Origin: a virus
Strand: one strand, 5' to 3'
IMG/VR virus record: IMGVR_UViG_3300022413_000024
Span: 1-35,995 of that record
Length of the DNA stretch: 35,995 nucleotides
Numbering within the stretch: the first letter of the stretch is position 1; the number at the start of each line of letters is the position of its first letter. A program made the translations under genes and the position numbers. Below the pieces are notes generated by a model. It was not told the origin of the DNA. It saw only the letters and a list, made by a program, of their open reading frames with translations, and ran no database searches. Shown piece by piece: positions 1-8,592 of this stretch.

Positions 1-162
1 CTTGGCATTAAAGCTGGAACCACCACCCGTGGTGATATTCGTGGGGACCGTGGGATGGCGTTTGATAAACCGCGTCCCGCTCTTTGCATCTCGCCGGGCT
101 TTCTGGGAACCGACTATATTTCCAATGCCCTGACCAATCATGCTGCCGATTGAACTACCCAT
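1..162 (-). CDS. Ejection/internal virion protein, N-terminus only (runs off left edge)
   Basis: The first 54 codons of a gene that continues beyond the left edge. The start is ATG at 162 and overlaps the stop of the gene before it as TAATG, the coupling used throughout this operon. The visible N-terminus is glycine-rich and small-residue-rich (MGSSIGSMIGQGIGNIVGSQ), followed by a basic stretch with KARRDAK and FIKRHP. Such N-termini are common in phage internal or DNA-transfer proteins that cross the host membrane. Position after the nozzle-like and GNAT-like genes supports that role. The function is inferred from context, because most of the protein is outside the window. Confidence 0.6.
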   Translation of the reverse strand, partial: MGSSIGSMIGQGIGNIVGSQKARRDAKSGTRFIKRHPTVPTNITTGGGSSFNAK

Positions 163-698
163 TACTTACTCCCACGCGCCTGACAGCGCATCGAATACAA
201 ATATTCATTCCCACTAGGACGACCGCCCCAGACTTTACCAACCCATTCAATCAGGCCCATTTTCTCTACCTTGTTCGTGAGATTCACCGTGTCTTTCTCA
301 ACCCGAATCAAGCACGCACCAATATCCTTGCGCCATTTCATCTTCTTTAGAAAGGCGACATACGACCTTAGTATAGTTCTTGGGGTAGCATTATCAAAAT
401 ACATCACATGCGGTTCAAGCTGCCAGCCATCGTTATTACACATCACCACAGCGATGGGCTGTAATTCGCCCTTCACGTAGTCCTCAACGATATAGATTTC
501 AGGAATGGCCTGGCTGACTTCATACAAATACTCAGCGAACTCCGCCATGGTCATGCCTTCTTCCACGCCATTGAGCTTCCCCTTGAGATAGGCATCCCAC
601 ATATACGGGGAATCACCCGCGCCCTTATCCGTTAAAGGAACATAATCCCGGAGAACAGGTTTGTTTCGTTTAAACAAAAGTCGTTTCAGGTCATTCAT
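162..698 (-). CDS. GNAT-like small virion-associated protein
   Basis: Protein of 178 residues starting MNDLKRLLF. I chose the ATG at 698 because it overlaps the end of the preceding gene; an upstream in-frame ATG at 737 would add 13 residues. The middle has the alternating strand pattern of a GNAT fold (EIYIVEDYVKGELQPIAVV), then a helix (RTILRSYVAFLKKMKW), and a segment ending in MGLIEWVGKVWGG, reminiscent of the late part of acetyltransferases and of T7 gp13-type proteins. Genes of this kind often sit just before ejection proteins in podoviruses, which is the case here. The enzyme activity is unproven, and an assembly role is as likely as acetyl transfer. Confidence 0.55.
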   Translation of the reverse strand: MNDLKRLLFKRNKPVLRDYVPLTDKGAGDSPYMWDAYLKGKLNGVEEGMTMAEFAEYLYEVSQAIPEIYIVEDYVKGELQPIAVVMCNNDGWQLEPHVMYFDNATPRTILRSYVAFLKKMKWRKDIGACLIRVEKDTVNLTNKVEKMGLIEWVGKVWGGRPSGNEYLYSMRCQARGSK

Positions 699-2238
699 GG
701 ATATCCGGGGACTCGATGTAGTCGATTTCAAACTCATTTACCGTGTCGATTTGGAACTCAGCAAAGACACTACTCCCTTTACCAATGGCTGAAAAGCCCC
801 TTGAGACCGGGTTTCCAACAGGGTCACCCTCGCCAAAGTATTCACCACCCCCAAAATACTTACCGCCCCCGAAGTAATTGACGTTACTGGCACCCGACCG
901 GCCCTTGATGGGGACCAGTAAATTGGTTGTGGCATTCTCATCACCCCACTCAAAGGTAATACTGAGTTCACATTCCCCCTGTCTGCGGTAATAAACACGC
1001 CCTTCGAGGAAGTTTTCATAGTCAAAATCTTGTAACGGCATCTTTCTGATAGTGGAAATCGATGCACTGCCCGCATCACCGGCTATTCCAGCACCATTTA
1101 AATCGTAAATATTCCCGGAATCATCCCCAAACAGGACAGTTTTATTGGTGGAGTCGGGGAGTTCCATATATACCGCCGCCTTGGTGGTGAAATTAGAGGC
1201 GTGGGCCGTTTTAAAGATACTCCACGGGCTCTTCTCTGAGTTAATCAGGTTCTTATACAGGACCAGGATAGACGTACCTACCCAAAACAATATCTTCTGG
1301 TTGGTCTGGTCATAAACAGCCCTGGCGGTGGTTAAATCCTTAACGGTCTCTCGAATGGGTAGAGAAATATCATCTGTCCCAACATCACCATAGGCTACAG
1401 TCGCCCTCAAGGATTCAATCACACCCCCGTCCCGCATGTAGAAGACATCATCCCCGGCATTAACAAAGGAATCTGCATCAATAGCGCCTGAGCCGCCGTA
1501 GAATGGCTCTAGCTTGTAGTTTGTTGAATCGTCGCCTATCAGCTCGAATAACTGCCCGCCCTCCGTAGAGATGATTGTAGAGCGTTTGAAGCGGATGAGA
1601 CCATTTATGGGTTGTAAGTCCGGGGTAAGGATATAGAACGCTTCACTGCCTGTAGTAAAACTACTATCGCCTGCCCGCTTGGTGGTATCCAAGACTTCCC
1701 GGTTCTCGAACTGGGAGAATACCAGCATGTGCGGGTTCTTACTGGTTGGTGAGCCATTGCCATCCGCGACATTCGCAAACACAGCACGCCCATCCTGGAC
1801 CAGCCCATACTTGGCGTAGAAGTGAGTCGTGGCTAAGCCTGTGGTGAGGGCTGCTAGAGTGGTCCCGTCCCACTCCCAGACCCGGTCTTCCTGCATTCTA
1901 TCCACAATAATAATCGTGGAATCCAAATCCCACTCGAAATGGTGGAGTTCTGAATCGACATCAATGGTTCCGCGACTGGTGAAAGTCGCTCCATCCCACT
2001 CATACATGGTATTGCCAGAGGCTACGAGGGTTGTTTTAACCCCAGCCCGGGTAATTAACTGGTGGATGCCGTGGATTTCAGAGGTATTGGTGCTGGTATC
2101 GAGCAAATCGAATGCCGCTCGACGTTTGAACTTGGTATTCCCTAAGCCTAGCTCGAAGTTCTGACCAGATATGGCTTCATCGGGCGATACGGCGATGTCA
2201 TTGAGTTCATTGATTCCGCCGCCAAAGGTAAATTTCAC
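691..2238 (-). CDS. Tail nozzle / beta-propeller-like tail protein
   Basis: Protein of 515 residues, rich in beta strands, with repeated short motifs of the form T-hydrophobic-hydrophobic-x-D/G and recurring W-D-G-T elements (YEWDGATFTS, WEWDGTTLAA) typical of beta-propeller or stacked-sheet tail nozzle proteins. Its N-terminus (MKFTFGGGINELNDIAVSPDE) resembles podoviral tail proteins that begin with a short strand and a statement of the propeller. It follows the adaptor gene with a 4-bp ATGA overlap, the usual adaptor-nozzle order. A glycine- and tyrosine-rich segment (YFGGGKYFGGGEYFGEG) near residue 465 is a small internal tandem repeat. Expected role: the tube through which DNA leaves the capsid. 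Family assignment is by pattern and context only. Confidence 0.65.
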   Translation of the reverse strand: MKFTFGGGINELNDIAVSPDEAISGQNFELGLGNTKFKRRAAFDLLDTSTNTSEIHGIHQLITRAGVKTTLVASGNTMYEWDGATFTSRGTIDVDSELHHFEWDLDSTIIIVDRMQEDRVWEWDGTTLAALTTGLATTHFYAKYGLVQDGRAVFANVADGNGSPTSKNPHMLVFSQFENREVLDTTKRAGDSSFTTGSEAFYILTPDLQPINGLIRFKRSTIISTEGGQLFELIGDDSTNYKLEPFYGGSGAIDADSFVNAGDDVFYMRDGGVIESLRATVAYGDVGTDDISLPIRETVKDLTTARAVYDQTNQKILFWVGTSILVLYKNLINSEKSPWSIFKTAHASNFTTKAAVYMELPDSTNKTVLFGDDSGNIYDLNGAGIAGDAGSASISTIRKMPLQDFDYENFLEGRVYYRRQGECELSITFEWGDENATTNLLVPIKGRSGASNVNYFGGGKYFGGGEYFGEGDPVGNPVSRGFSAIGKGSSVFAEFQIDTVNEFEIDYIESPDIHE

Positions 2239-2933
2239 GACCTGTAGCTCTTACCATACGATTTCGGTGGGTCTCGGTGTCTGAGAAAGTTCATTAATGT
2301 GCCTTGAGCCATCTGATACTCTCCATCTTGTTCCAGATTAGCCAGGTCTCTCTCCTTTTCGACCATATATACGAATCTTCTTGAGGCCATATCCGCGAAT
2401 GCCTGAGACTCAGCCTCTGTCGCGAAGGGGATTGGGTCGGTCGAATTAGAGACTGTCTTATCTTCCTCGTATTCAAATTCATAAGTCCGTATCGCGTCCG
2501 GCACCTGGAATAATCCAATTTGTTTGGATGTATTCTGACTCCAATACCACCAGTTCTCCTTGCCCTCGTTGGTTTTGTAGTCGTGATGGAGCCGTCTTAA
2601 TCGATCCTCGCCGCCATTGAATTCATAAAGTCTTTCGGCATCGTCTGTGGTCAATACCAGATAGGGATGGTCACCCCAGAAACGCACGAAATTCGCTGGC
2701 AGGGCATAGTTTCGCTGGCCCACCACGGTTGTAATCGTACCCAGGGTCTGCGCGCGCTCATAATCCAGAGAGAAAAAGGATAACAGACCATTAAGTTCAG
2801 TCTGAATCGCATTCTTCGCTACCCGAAGGGTCGCTTCGTGCTGATTATCATTAAAGTTAGTGAGTAAATCGTCATCACCCTTAATGATATAGGCATTGAC
2901 CAGTACCCGATTGACTGCGCCCAGAAAGTCCAT
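2235..2933 (-). CDS. Head-tail adaptor protein (SU10-adaptor-like)
   Basis: Protein of 232 residues. The N-terminus is helical, and a strand segment TVVGQRNYALPANFVRFWG (about residues 69-87) matches the Y-x-LP-x-(D/N)F pattern common in podoviral adaptor proteins that attach to the portal ring. The C-terminal third is helical, with the acidic helix EAESQAFADMASRR, and the tail end is basic (HRDPPKSYGKSYRS). It lies between the 131-residue gene and the nozzle gene, overlapping the latter by 4 bp. Adaptor function follows from motif and synteny. A head-completion protein is the main alternative. Confidence 0.6.
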   Translation of the reverse strand: MDFLGAVNRVLVNAYIIKGDDDLLTNFNDNQHEATLRVAKNAIQTELNGLLSFFSLDYERAQTLGTITTVVGQRNYALPANFVRFWGDHPYLVLTTDDAERLYEFNGGEDRLRRLHHDYKTNEGKENWWYWSQNTSKQIGLFQVPDAIRTYEFEYEEDKTVSNSTDPIPFATEAESQAFADMASRRFVYMVEKERDLANLEQDGEYQMAQGTLMNFLRHRDPPKSYGKSYRS

Positions 2934-3328
2934 TATTGAATATGGTTCTTACCGAGCTTTGCTATCAACCCAGACCGCAGTATGTCGTATACCGTGTCAG
3001 GCTTGTTGACATAAGCACCCGGAATACAACCAGTCGGATTGACTATCAGAATCTCCTGCTCGTGAACCTCACCATTGGGAGTTTCGACCATACAGGTAAT
3101 CTTGATATCACGGCGCACTGTCTCAACCGGGGGCTTGGGTGGTCGGTCTTCTGGTACGGGCTTGCGAGTGGCTTTCAATACCATTGACTCCAGTTGTGCC
3201 TTGGTCGCCTTGGAATTGTACTCCACGCCCAGTCTATCAAGCTTTTTCTTTAACTCTTTAACCGTTGCCATACTTTTCTCCGAAGAGTCAGGGGAGCCAA
3301 ATATCGCTGCAGTTGATGCAATAGCCAT
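2933..3328 (-). CDS. Small head-region protein with SAP/HeH-like N-terminal helix pair
   Basis: Protein of 131 residues from ATG 3328, or 112 residues from an internal ATG at 3271. Both starts have good Shine-Dalgarno sequences (GGGGAG and GGAG). From the internal start the sequence MATVKELKKKLDRLGVEYNS-KATKAQLESMV has the helix-extended-helix layout of SAP/HeH domains, which bind DNA or fit around phage head vertices. A proline-rich linker (VPEDRPPKPPVE) separates it from a beta-rich C-terminal half. It sits downstream of the capsid and decoration genes and directly abuts the adaptor gene, sharing one base. This suggests a head-completion or DNA-contacting structural role, but the function is not established. 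Confidence 0.6.
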   Translation of the reverse strand: MAIASTAAIFGSPDSSEKSMATVKELKKKLDRLGVEYNSKATKAQLESMVLKATRKPVPEDRPPKPPVETVRRDIKITCMVETPNGEVHEQEILIVNPTGCIPGAYVNKPDTVYDILRSGLIAKLGKNHIQ

Positions 3329-3344
3329 ACTAGCTCCCCTTAGT

Positions 3345-3881
3345 TTATGCGAACAAAGTCCACTTAAGCCAAACAGTACCCGTTACCGTTGCTGCCGTAT
3401 CGGTAACATCGGCATAAGCATCTGCCAGGTTAAGATAAACCGTGTGCGCGTCTGCTGCTTCAAGCTTTAAATCACAAACATGAGTAAATAACTCCGCTGT
3501 TCCAGCCAAATCAGCCAGTACAGGAGTAGATGCGCCGCCCATGATATCCTCAAAAGCCGGGGTTCCACCAAGAACAGCAACCGCACCAGAGGCAACCACA
3601 CTACCAAGGCCAATTTCAGGCGTATCGGTTGTTGGGGTACCAGTTGTCAGCGTGACACCCACATTGATACTGGAAGACTCAACGTGCAGTGGCCCAGCCG
3701 GGAAGGTGTAAATCAACGAGCCCGTCCCCAGAGAAGCATTATCACCAATGGTAATCGCTGCACTCGTCAGGGTTAGTTTCGTGATGTGACTACGCCCATC
3801 GCCGTACTCAGTTGCAGTAACGTTGGTCCCCGCAGTACCAACATTTACGTTGGTTGTATCGTCTGCTAGATTTTTATGCAT
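3345..3881 (-). CDS. Capsid decoration / head fibre-like structural protein
   Basis: Protein of 178 residues, almost wholly beta-rich, with many T, A, V and G residues and little charge. It starts MHKNLADDTTNVNVG and ends WLKWTLFA. It is the first gene after the major capsid gene, separated from it by a strong hairpin terminator, which is where phages commonly put a decoration or minor head protein. Composition, length and position support a virion protein on the outside of the head. No specific family signature is visible to me. Confidence 0.6.
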   Translation of the reverse strand: MHKNLADDTTNVNVGTAGTNVTATEYGDGRSHITKLTLTSAAITIGDNASLGTGSLIYTFPAGPLHVESSSINVGVTLTTGTPTTDTPEIGLGSVVASGAVAVLGGTPAFEDIMGGASTPVLADLAGTAELFTHVCDLKLEAADAHTVYLNLADAYADVTDTAATVTGTVWLKWTLFA

Positions 3882-3899
3882 TTCAAAATCCTCTTAGGT

Positions 3900-3925
3900 T
3901 AAAGGAAAGCCCCCCGAAGGGGGCT
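3900..3925 (-). terminator. Rho-independent terminator after the major capsid gene
   Basis: Read on the minus strand, a stem AGCCCCC / GGGGGCT closes a four-base TTCG loop and is followed by TTTCCTTT. It begins a few bases after the capsid stop codon. The UUCG tetraloop makes this a very stable hairpin. It should make part of the transcripts end after the capsid gene, giving more capsid mRNA than decoration and tail mRNA. Confidence 0.85.
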
Positions 3926-3932
3926 AACCACG

Positions 3933-4997
3933 TTACTCGCCAGTGGCCAGAGTACGGATACGGGTAATCCAGTTGTCGTTAAGAATCTTACCGACTAACC
4001 AGCCCTTCCAGCTCAGGGGCGCGATTTCCGCTTGAGGATCAGCAACGGTTGCCATCCTCTGCCCTTGAGTCAGGATTACAGCCGGAATACGGTCTCCGGT
4101 CATATAGGACTCTTTAGTATGATTCTCGCCCAGACCCACGGAACCAACCGCATCCATCGCGATGATATACGAATCGTACACATCGTTCAGGACATCCGAA
4201 GTACCCCGGAAACCAGCGGCTGAAGTTGTTGCTTCATCAGCACTGATTAGAGAGTCTTCTTCGGTCTCTGCCCAACGAACACCATTGGAATATCCAATCT
4301 CGAAGGGGAAGGTCTGCGTGTAACCACCATAAGCTTCAACCGGAATGAAGTCCGCAATATCACGAATATCATCGCCAACATCCACATGGCAGATACCCAT
4401 GTAAGATGCACGCAGCGGTGAAGTTCCGATATTGGTAGAACCGAATCCGAAGGGCAGGAATTTCTTACCGCCTTGACGGTTAATCAGGTTCTGCGCGTAC
4501 TTAATATCGTTGGCTGCGATGGCAGTTACGATGGCTGTTGCCGGTGTTACACCATTACCCAGTCGAACCTGAGTAGCTGCCTGGAATACGTCAGCCATCA
4601 GCTCATTGTAGGTGGCACCTGCGTTCTCACCCAGGGTCAGCATAAACTTCGCTGCACGGGCGTTAACGGACATCAGGTCCAGTTCTTCAGTGAGGTAGAT
4701 GGTGTTGCCGTACTTGAGCATCTGCGCGGTGATGGGCGTGATGGTCGGTACAACGCCAGTCCGGGTCGGCAGTGACAGGGCACCAGAGAGTTCAGTCAAA
4801 GGCGTGGTCGCCTTGGTCAGATTCTCGATGCGCTCCCACTTAACCGAGTCCGTGCCTGCATTGCGCTGCAACATACCGGGAAGTGTTCCGTTGAGGAACG
4901 GTGCGCGTACTTTCGCTGCTTCGAGCAGCATACGCATGAGTTGGTAGTCGACGGGATATTGATTTAATCCCCCCGCACCACTACTTGCAATAGTCAT
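3933..4997 (-). CDS. Major capsid protein, N4-gp56 family
   Basis: Protein of 354 residues that forms the icosahedral shell. The N-terminal region carries a helix (QLMRMLLEAAKVRAPFLNG), then the segment LLPGM-like GTLPGMLQRNAGTDSVKWER and paired TPLTELSGAL and TPITAQMLKYG elements, matching the layout of N4-gp56-type capsid proteins with an HK97-like fold. A helix with LGENAGATYNELMADVF follows near residue 125, and the C-terminal part ends with WKGWLVGKILNDNWITRIRTLATGE. The length is close to the family norm. The scaffold-like gene lies immediately upstream and a strong terminator immediately downstream, as expected for the most abundant virion protein. There is a short leader hairpin at 5010-5023. 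Confidence 0.9.
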   Translation of the reverse strand: MTIASSGAGGLNQYPVDYQLMRMLLEAAKVRAPFLNGTLPGMLQRNAGTDSVKWERIENLTKATTPLTELSGALSLPTRTGVVPTITPITAQMLKYGNTIYLTEELDLMSVNARAAKFMLTLGENAGATYNELMADVFQAATQVRLGNGVTPATAIVTAIAANDIKYAQNLINRQGGKKFLPFGFGSTNIGTSPLRASYMGICHVDVGDDIRDIADFIPVEAYGGYTQTFPFEIGYSNGVRWAETEEDSLISADEATTSAAGFRGTSDVLNDVYDSYIIAMDAVGSVGLGENHTKESYMTGDRIPAVILTQGQRMATVADPQAEIAPLSWKGWLVGKILNDNWITRIRTLATGE

Positions 4998-5009
4998 ATC
5001 AAATTACCT

Positions 5010-5023
5010 TGGGCAAATGCCCA
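5010..5023 (-). promoter_or_regulatory. Small hairpin just upstream of the capsid gene
   Basis: A perfect 6-bp inverted repeat TGGGCA-AA-TGCCCA lies in the 35-bp gap between scaffold and capsid genes, right before the AAGG that can serve as ribosome-binding site. It may stabilise or set the 5-prime end of a processed capsid mRNA. This is a structural observation only. Confidence 0.35.
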
Positions 5024-5032
5024 CTTTATGCA

Positions 5033-5632
5033 CTAGGCATCTTGTGACAGCCTGTGTGCATAATTCATAAATTCCCCAGAGTCCATCTTATCTAACTCCT
5101 GATGGAGAGAGTCCACTTGTACTGTGGCACCTCCCTTCTGGGATTCCTTTAAGGCTCTTTGATTTTCAGCGACGTTTGAATCAATGACATTGACATTCTT
5201 GGCAGCCCATTCGGGAGTTAGAATATCCAGCGCCTGTTGATAGGCTTCTGGATTCGTGTGCCGGTTCTGCCATACCTTTTCGAAGGCAGGATTCGAGCGC
5301 ACTTCTTTCTCCAAAAACAGTTCCGCCATGTCAGGGTCACCACCAACGCTTTCGTTGATTTTCCCTACCGCCTCGGCGATCTCTTTGTTCAGCAATTCTT
5401 GCTGTTGACTATTGGCAAGCTCGGCAGTCTGAGCCGAAGCCGTATCTACCTTCTCGGTGAGTTGATTAATCTTCTCGGCAAATGCCGCGAAATCACCCAC
5501 GTTGTCGGTTGACTGCTTCGTTTCAGCCTGTTGACTTGTGCTCTCAGCCGTCTCCTGAATACTGCTCGCCAGGTCGGCCATCGTTGTTTGAGCAGTTGCA
5601 TCCTCTGTTGATACAGTCTGTTCATCACTCAT
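5033..5632 (-). CDS. Capsid scaffolding protein (candidate)
   Basis: Protein of 199 residues starting MSDEQTVSTEDA. I chose the ATG at 5632, which has GGAG six bases upstream and overlaps the previous stop; the longer reading from 5659 lacks support. It is highly acidic and glutamine-rich, with long predicted helices (QTTMADLASSIQETAES, INQLTEKVDTASAQ, EIAEAVGKINESVGG) and almost no aromatic residues. That is the hallmark composition of phage scaffolds, which guide capsid assembly and then leave. The position directly before the capsid gene is the usual one. Assigned by composition and synteny. Confidence 0.7.
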   Translation of the reverse strand: MSDEQTVSTEDATAQTTMADLASSIQETAESTSQQAETKQSTDNVGDFAAFAEKINQLTEKVDTASAQTAELANSQQQELLNKEIAEAVGKINESVGGDPDMAELFLEKEVRSNPAFEKVWQNRHTNPEAYQQALDILTPEWAAKNVNVIDSNVAENQRALKESQKGGATVQVDSLHQELDKMDSGEFMNYAHRLSQDA

Positions 5633-5828
5633 AATATTCTCCAAAATATGAAAGCGCAAGCTCGAACCCGCGCCGTTGGTTGCTCAAAGCCTTCCACTCT
5701 TCCGTATTATCGGGTGTATTTTCTGTCTCGTGATTATGAAGTGGTATTTCAGGCCGCTCCTTTCTCACTTCCCGCATAACGGTTTGGAAGGTCTCATTTT
5801 GCCGTAAAATCTCTAATTCTGGGGTCAA
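5625..5828 (-). CDS. Small hypothetical protein before the scaffold gene
   Basis: A small acidic helical protein ending GFELALSYFGEYYE. The start is uncertain. TTG at 5828 has GGAGG nine bases upstream and overlaps the previous stop as TTGA, giving 67 residues (MTPELEILRQNETFQ). GTG at 5855 would give 76 residues but has its GAGG only two bases away. It overlaps the scaffold start by 8 bp. No family recognised; the position suggests a minor head-assembly factor or a small protein co-translated with the scaffold. Confidence 0.55.
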   Translation of the reverse strand: MTPELEILRQNETFQTVMREVRKERPEIPLHNHETENTPDNTEEWKALSNQRRGFELALSYFGEYYE

Positions 5829-8590
5829 AATCTTCTTCCTCCCCACATTATCCACTTCCTCGTGGAATACTTATTAGCAGCGGTAACTACTGGCGTACCC
5901 ACCGATAAACTGATACCCAGTATATCAGCACTGGGCCGGGTACTGGTTGTCCAGATAACATTAGAACCGTCAAATGATGGGGTGCCAACAACTGAACCGG
6001 CTGCGCCTGCACCATTAACCAGGGCAAGGCTATCAGAATGCACTGATTTAGCCGCTGTGTCTGATACTGACGCACTGATTGATGAAACGGTGGTTCCGTC
6101 AAATAACGTAAATCCGGGGGCCACATCAACCGTCGATACATTGGTATCTAGTGCCGTTGGGCCTTCCAGTGTTGCAGTCAGGTTAAAAGTCGGGTTAACC
6201 GACGTGGATATGGTTACATCGTCATCCGTTGGAACCGTTAACGTGTCAATGGATGCGGTGTACCCACTAGCCAAACCAACCGCGACAAATATTGCAATGT
6301 CATTGCCTGCACTGGCATCCAGATTAAACTGAAAATTACTAGTGGTTGGTGTATGCGGATATCCCGACCACAGCACCGACCCACCGATAGACTGCGATAA
6401 CATCACCGTATCTGATACTAAAGCGGTTGCATATTCACCAGATTGAGCATCATTTGCGCCGATTGAAACGCTACCGTGGTTCGTAAAATCACTAAACCCG
6501 AAACTCAGTAATCCGCCTGCCTGGACATCATTGGGGATAGTATTGCCATTTTGCGTAAATCCTAACAATAAGTCAGGTGGTGACGCCCAAACCTTAGAAA
6601 GCGAAATCGCCGTATCACCGCTAGCCGCGCCCAGATCATCTTGAATAATAACCTCTGCCAAATCAACGTCATCACCACCAATTAACAAGGCTGTGCAGAG
6701 ATAAGCTCCTGTTGGTGCGCTGTTGATAGATAACTGAACACCGTCTGTAATTAGTGTGCCAGAGATATCAAACTCAATCGTCGCCTCTGCGGTTGGGTCG
6801 GCACCTGATGCGAAACTAGAATAAAGCGTCCTATTCGTGTTCGATGTTGCAACAACATCTTGCGCTGAAAAACTGGCGCTCCCCTCTGTGGTGTCGTCCA
6901 TTGCGCCGACACTGATAAGCGCGTGAGCCACAATCGCCGCATCGACCGTGCCATAAGACACAAACAAAAGTACTGCTTTGGGCGTGCCGAAATCCGTTAT
7001 GGTAAGGTCAGTTGTTCCACTGGTCGGTAATGCACCATTAACCGTTTCGAACCTTGCGCCGGGGTTAGCTACTGCACTGGCAAAGGTTAGTGTCGGAACG
7101 CCTTTAACACTTAAGGTAACATCGTGAAGACCATCTGGTGCGCCTGTAGCCGTACCCGACAGGACATACATTTTGCTGTATATCGCGGCGGTCGTATCGT
7201 AATAATAAGATTTTAATGTAAAGGCTTCAGATGTAACGGTTATCTGGCTTTCACAGTACATCGTATCCGCTGACGCGATTGGCGCATCTCGCGTGCCTGC
7301 TGTGATGTGCCACTTATCACCATTGTCGAAATCGTCATCGGTGCCAGATGTAATATCGCCTACTGTCGTCGGGGTGGCGCGGGTCGTGGTATTTGTATTT
7401 ATCGCCGATACGTTGTCATCCGTAATATTACGCAGGATATCGCCAACTAAAGTATTAGATGCGCTCAGCGTAGTGCTGGCGTCTTGCATATAAGCGGTGT
7501 TATTGCCGCCATCATGAACGTCGGTAATCTCGCCACCAAACAGGCTTAATATGGAGTCCGTTTGAATTAACAGGCCATCATAAATAGCCGATTCGGTATA
7601 AGCCGTTGTCGTCAGTGGCCCGAAAGCCTCTACCGTGACGTTAGTCGATGCGTCTTCTGCGCGTAAATGAATATACGTCGCAGTCCCAGGAATTAAGCCC
7701 GGTATATCGTCAATTGAATTCGCGCCTGCTGAAATATTCCCGCTCTTGCGAGAATTGCTGGCGATGGTTGATTCTAATTCGCTAGCACTGGACGAACAAT
7801 AAACATCATACGTTCCCGCCTCGTCAGAGGTGAACGTGATATCCGCTTCGGTGGGGCCGTCTGCCCCTTCGGCTGCTGTTTTTAAGGTAATAACCGGGCC
7901 AGTTGCATCTGCCGAGGTAGGGGTCGGGATGGTGACCGGCGTTTGTATGCGCATCACCGGCGCGTGCTCGGCAACCGTTGGGGTATTAAAAGGCGTTAGA
8001 ATCCGACCCCCGACAACATCATGGTCTTCATCGCGGATTAATGGCGCATAGAAAATTAAATTCGCGGGACGTATGGTTAGAGGCGATATGCCTTCAGCGA
8101 GACTAGCAATTTCAGCATCGCTTAAATCAACATTCCAGGCGGCGCATTCTGCAAGCCTGCCTGATGCGTAATTACCGGGGGTCGAGTCCCCAAGCCTGCC
8201 GATTGAAACCCGGTTAGGCTGGTTGATCGCTATATTATTTATTGCTGTTCCTTCGCCGCCAGCGTCAAGAAAAACAGACTTATCGGTTGCTGATCTTGTA
8301 ACACCGCAAACATGATGCCATGTATTAACTGACATGGACGTAGTGGATTCGCATGTCGCTGTACCACCTGCATCTTGCACTAAAAAGCGAGCACGATCAC
8401 TGGTTCCAAGCGGGTCAAGCCAGGTCCTGTGTATATTATCCCCGGCGCTGTCAAACATACCCCAAAGGATGCCCGCAGCCGCCATGTTATCCACATAAGC
8501 CCAACAGGATAGCGTGTAAGCCGAGCCTAGTGTCGGCGCGGTATCGACTTCCAGATATTCACTTGACGCATCGTCAAATAAACGAGCCAT
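5825..8590 (-). CDS. Large adhesin-type tail protein with N-terminal LamG domain
   Basis: Protein of 921 residues. Residues about 1-175 form a LamG/concanavalin-like domain: strands such as YTLSCWAYVDN, WHHVCGVTRSATDKSVFLDAGGEGT and RLAECAAWNVDLSDAEIASLAEG are the classic LamG-type pattern, often used to bind carbohydrate. Next comes a fibronectin-like segment (ADITFTSDEAGTYDVYCSSS, residues about 245-330), then long threonine-, serine- and aspartate-rich beta modules. Large size, low charge and location among other beta-rich genes fit a receptor-binding or host-range protein on the virion. The C-terminus (STRKWIMWGGRRF) overlaps the next gene by 4 bp. Confidence 0.65.
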   Translation of the reverse strand: MARLFDDASSEYLEVDTAPTLGSAYTLSCWAYVDNMAAAGILWGMFDSAGDNIHRTWLDPLGTSDRARFLVQDAGGTATCESTTSMSVNTWHHVCGVTRSATDKSVFLDAGGEGTAINNIAINQPNRVSIGRLGDSTPGNYASGRLAECAAWNVDLSDAEIASLAEGISPLTIRPANLIFYAPLIRDEDHDVVGGRILTPFNTPTVAEHAPVMRIQTPVTIPTPTSADATGPVITLKTAAEGADGPTEADITFTSDEAGTYDVYCSSSASELESTIASNSRKSGNISAGANSIDDIPGLIPGTATYIHLRAEDASTNVTVEAFGPLTTTAYTESAIYDGLLIQTDSILSLFGGEITDVHDGGNNTAYMQDASTTLSASNTLVGDILRNITDDNVSAINTNTTTRATPTTVGDITSGTDDDFDNGDKWHITAGTRDAPIASADTMYCESQITVTSEAFTLKSYYYDTTAAIYSKMYVLSGTATGAPDGLHDVTLSVKGVPTLTFASAVANPGARFETVNGALPTSGTTDLTITDFGTPKAVLLFVSYGTVDAAIVAHALISVGAMDDTTEGSASFSAQDVVATSNTNRTLYSSFASGADPTAEATIEFDISGTLITDGVQLSINSAPTGAYLCTALLIGGDDVDLAEVIIQDDLGAASGDTAISLSKVWASPPDLLLGFTQNGNTIPNDVQAGGLLSFGFSDFTNHGSVSIGANDAQSGEYATALVSDTVMLSQSIGGSVLWSGYPHTPTTSNFQFNLDASAGNDIAIFVAVGLASGYTASIDTLTVPTDDDVTISTSVNPTFNLTATLEGPTALDTNVSTVDVAPGFTLFDGTTVSSISASVSDTAAKSVHSDSLALVNGAGAAGSVVGTPSFDGSNVIWTTSTRPSADILGISLSVGTPVVTAANKYSTRKWIMWGGRRF

Positions 8591-8592
8591 TA

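Noticed and set aside
5862-6332. 156-codon plus-strand frame opposite the LamG adhesin
   Set aside because: Mirror of a long real gene; composition follows the antisense of the adhesin.
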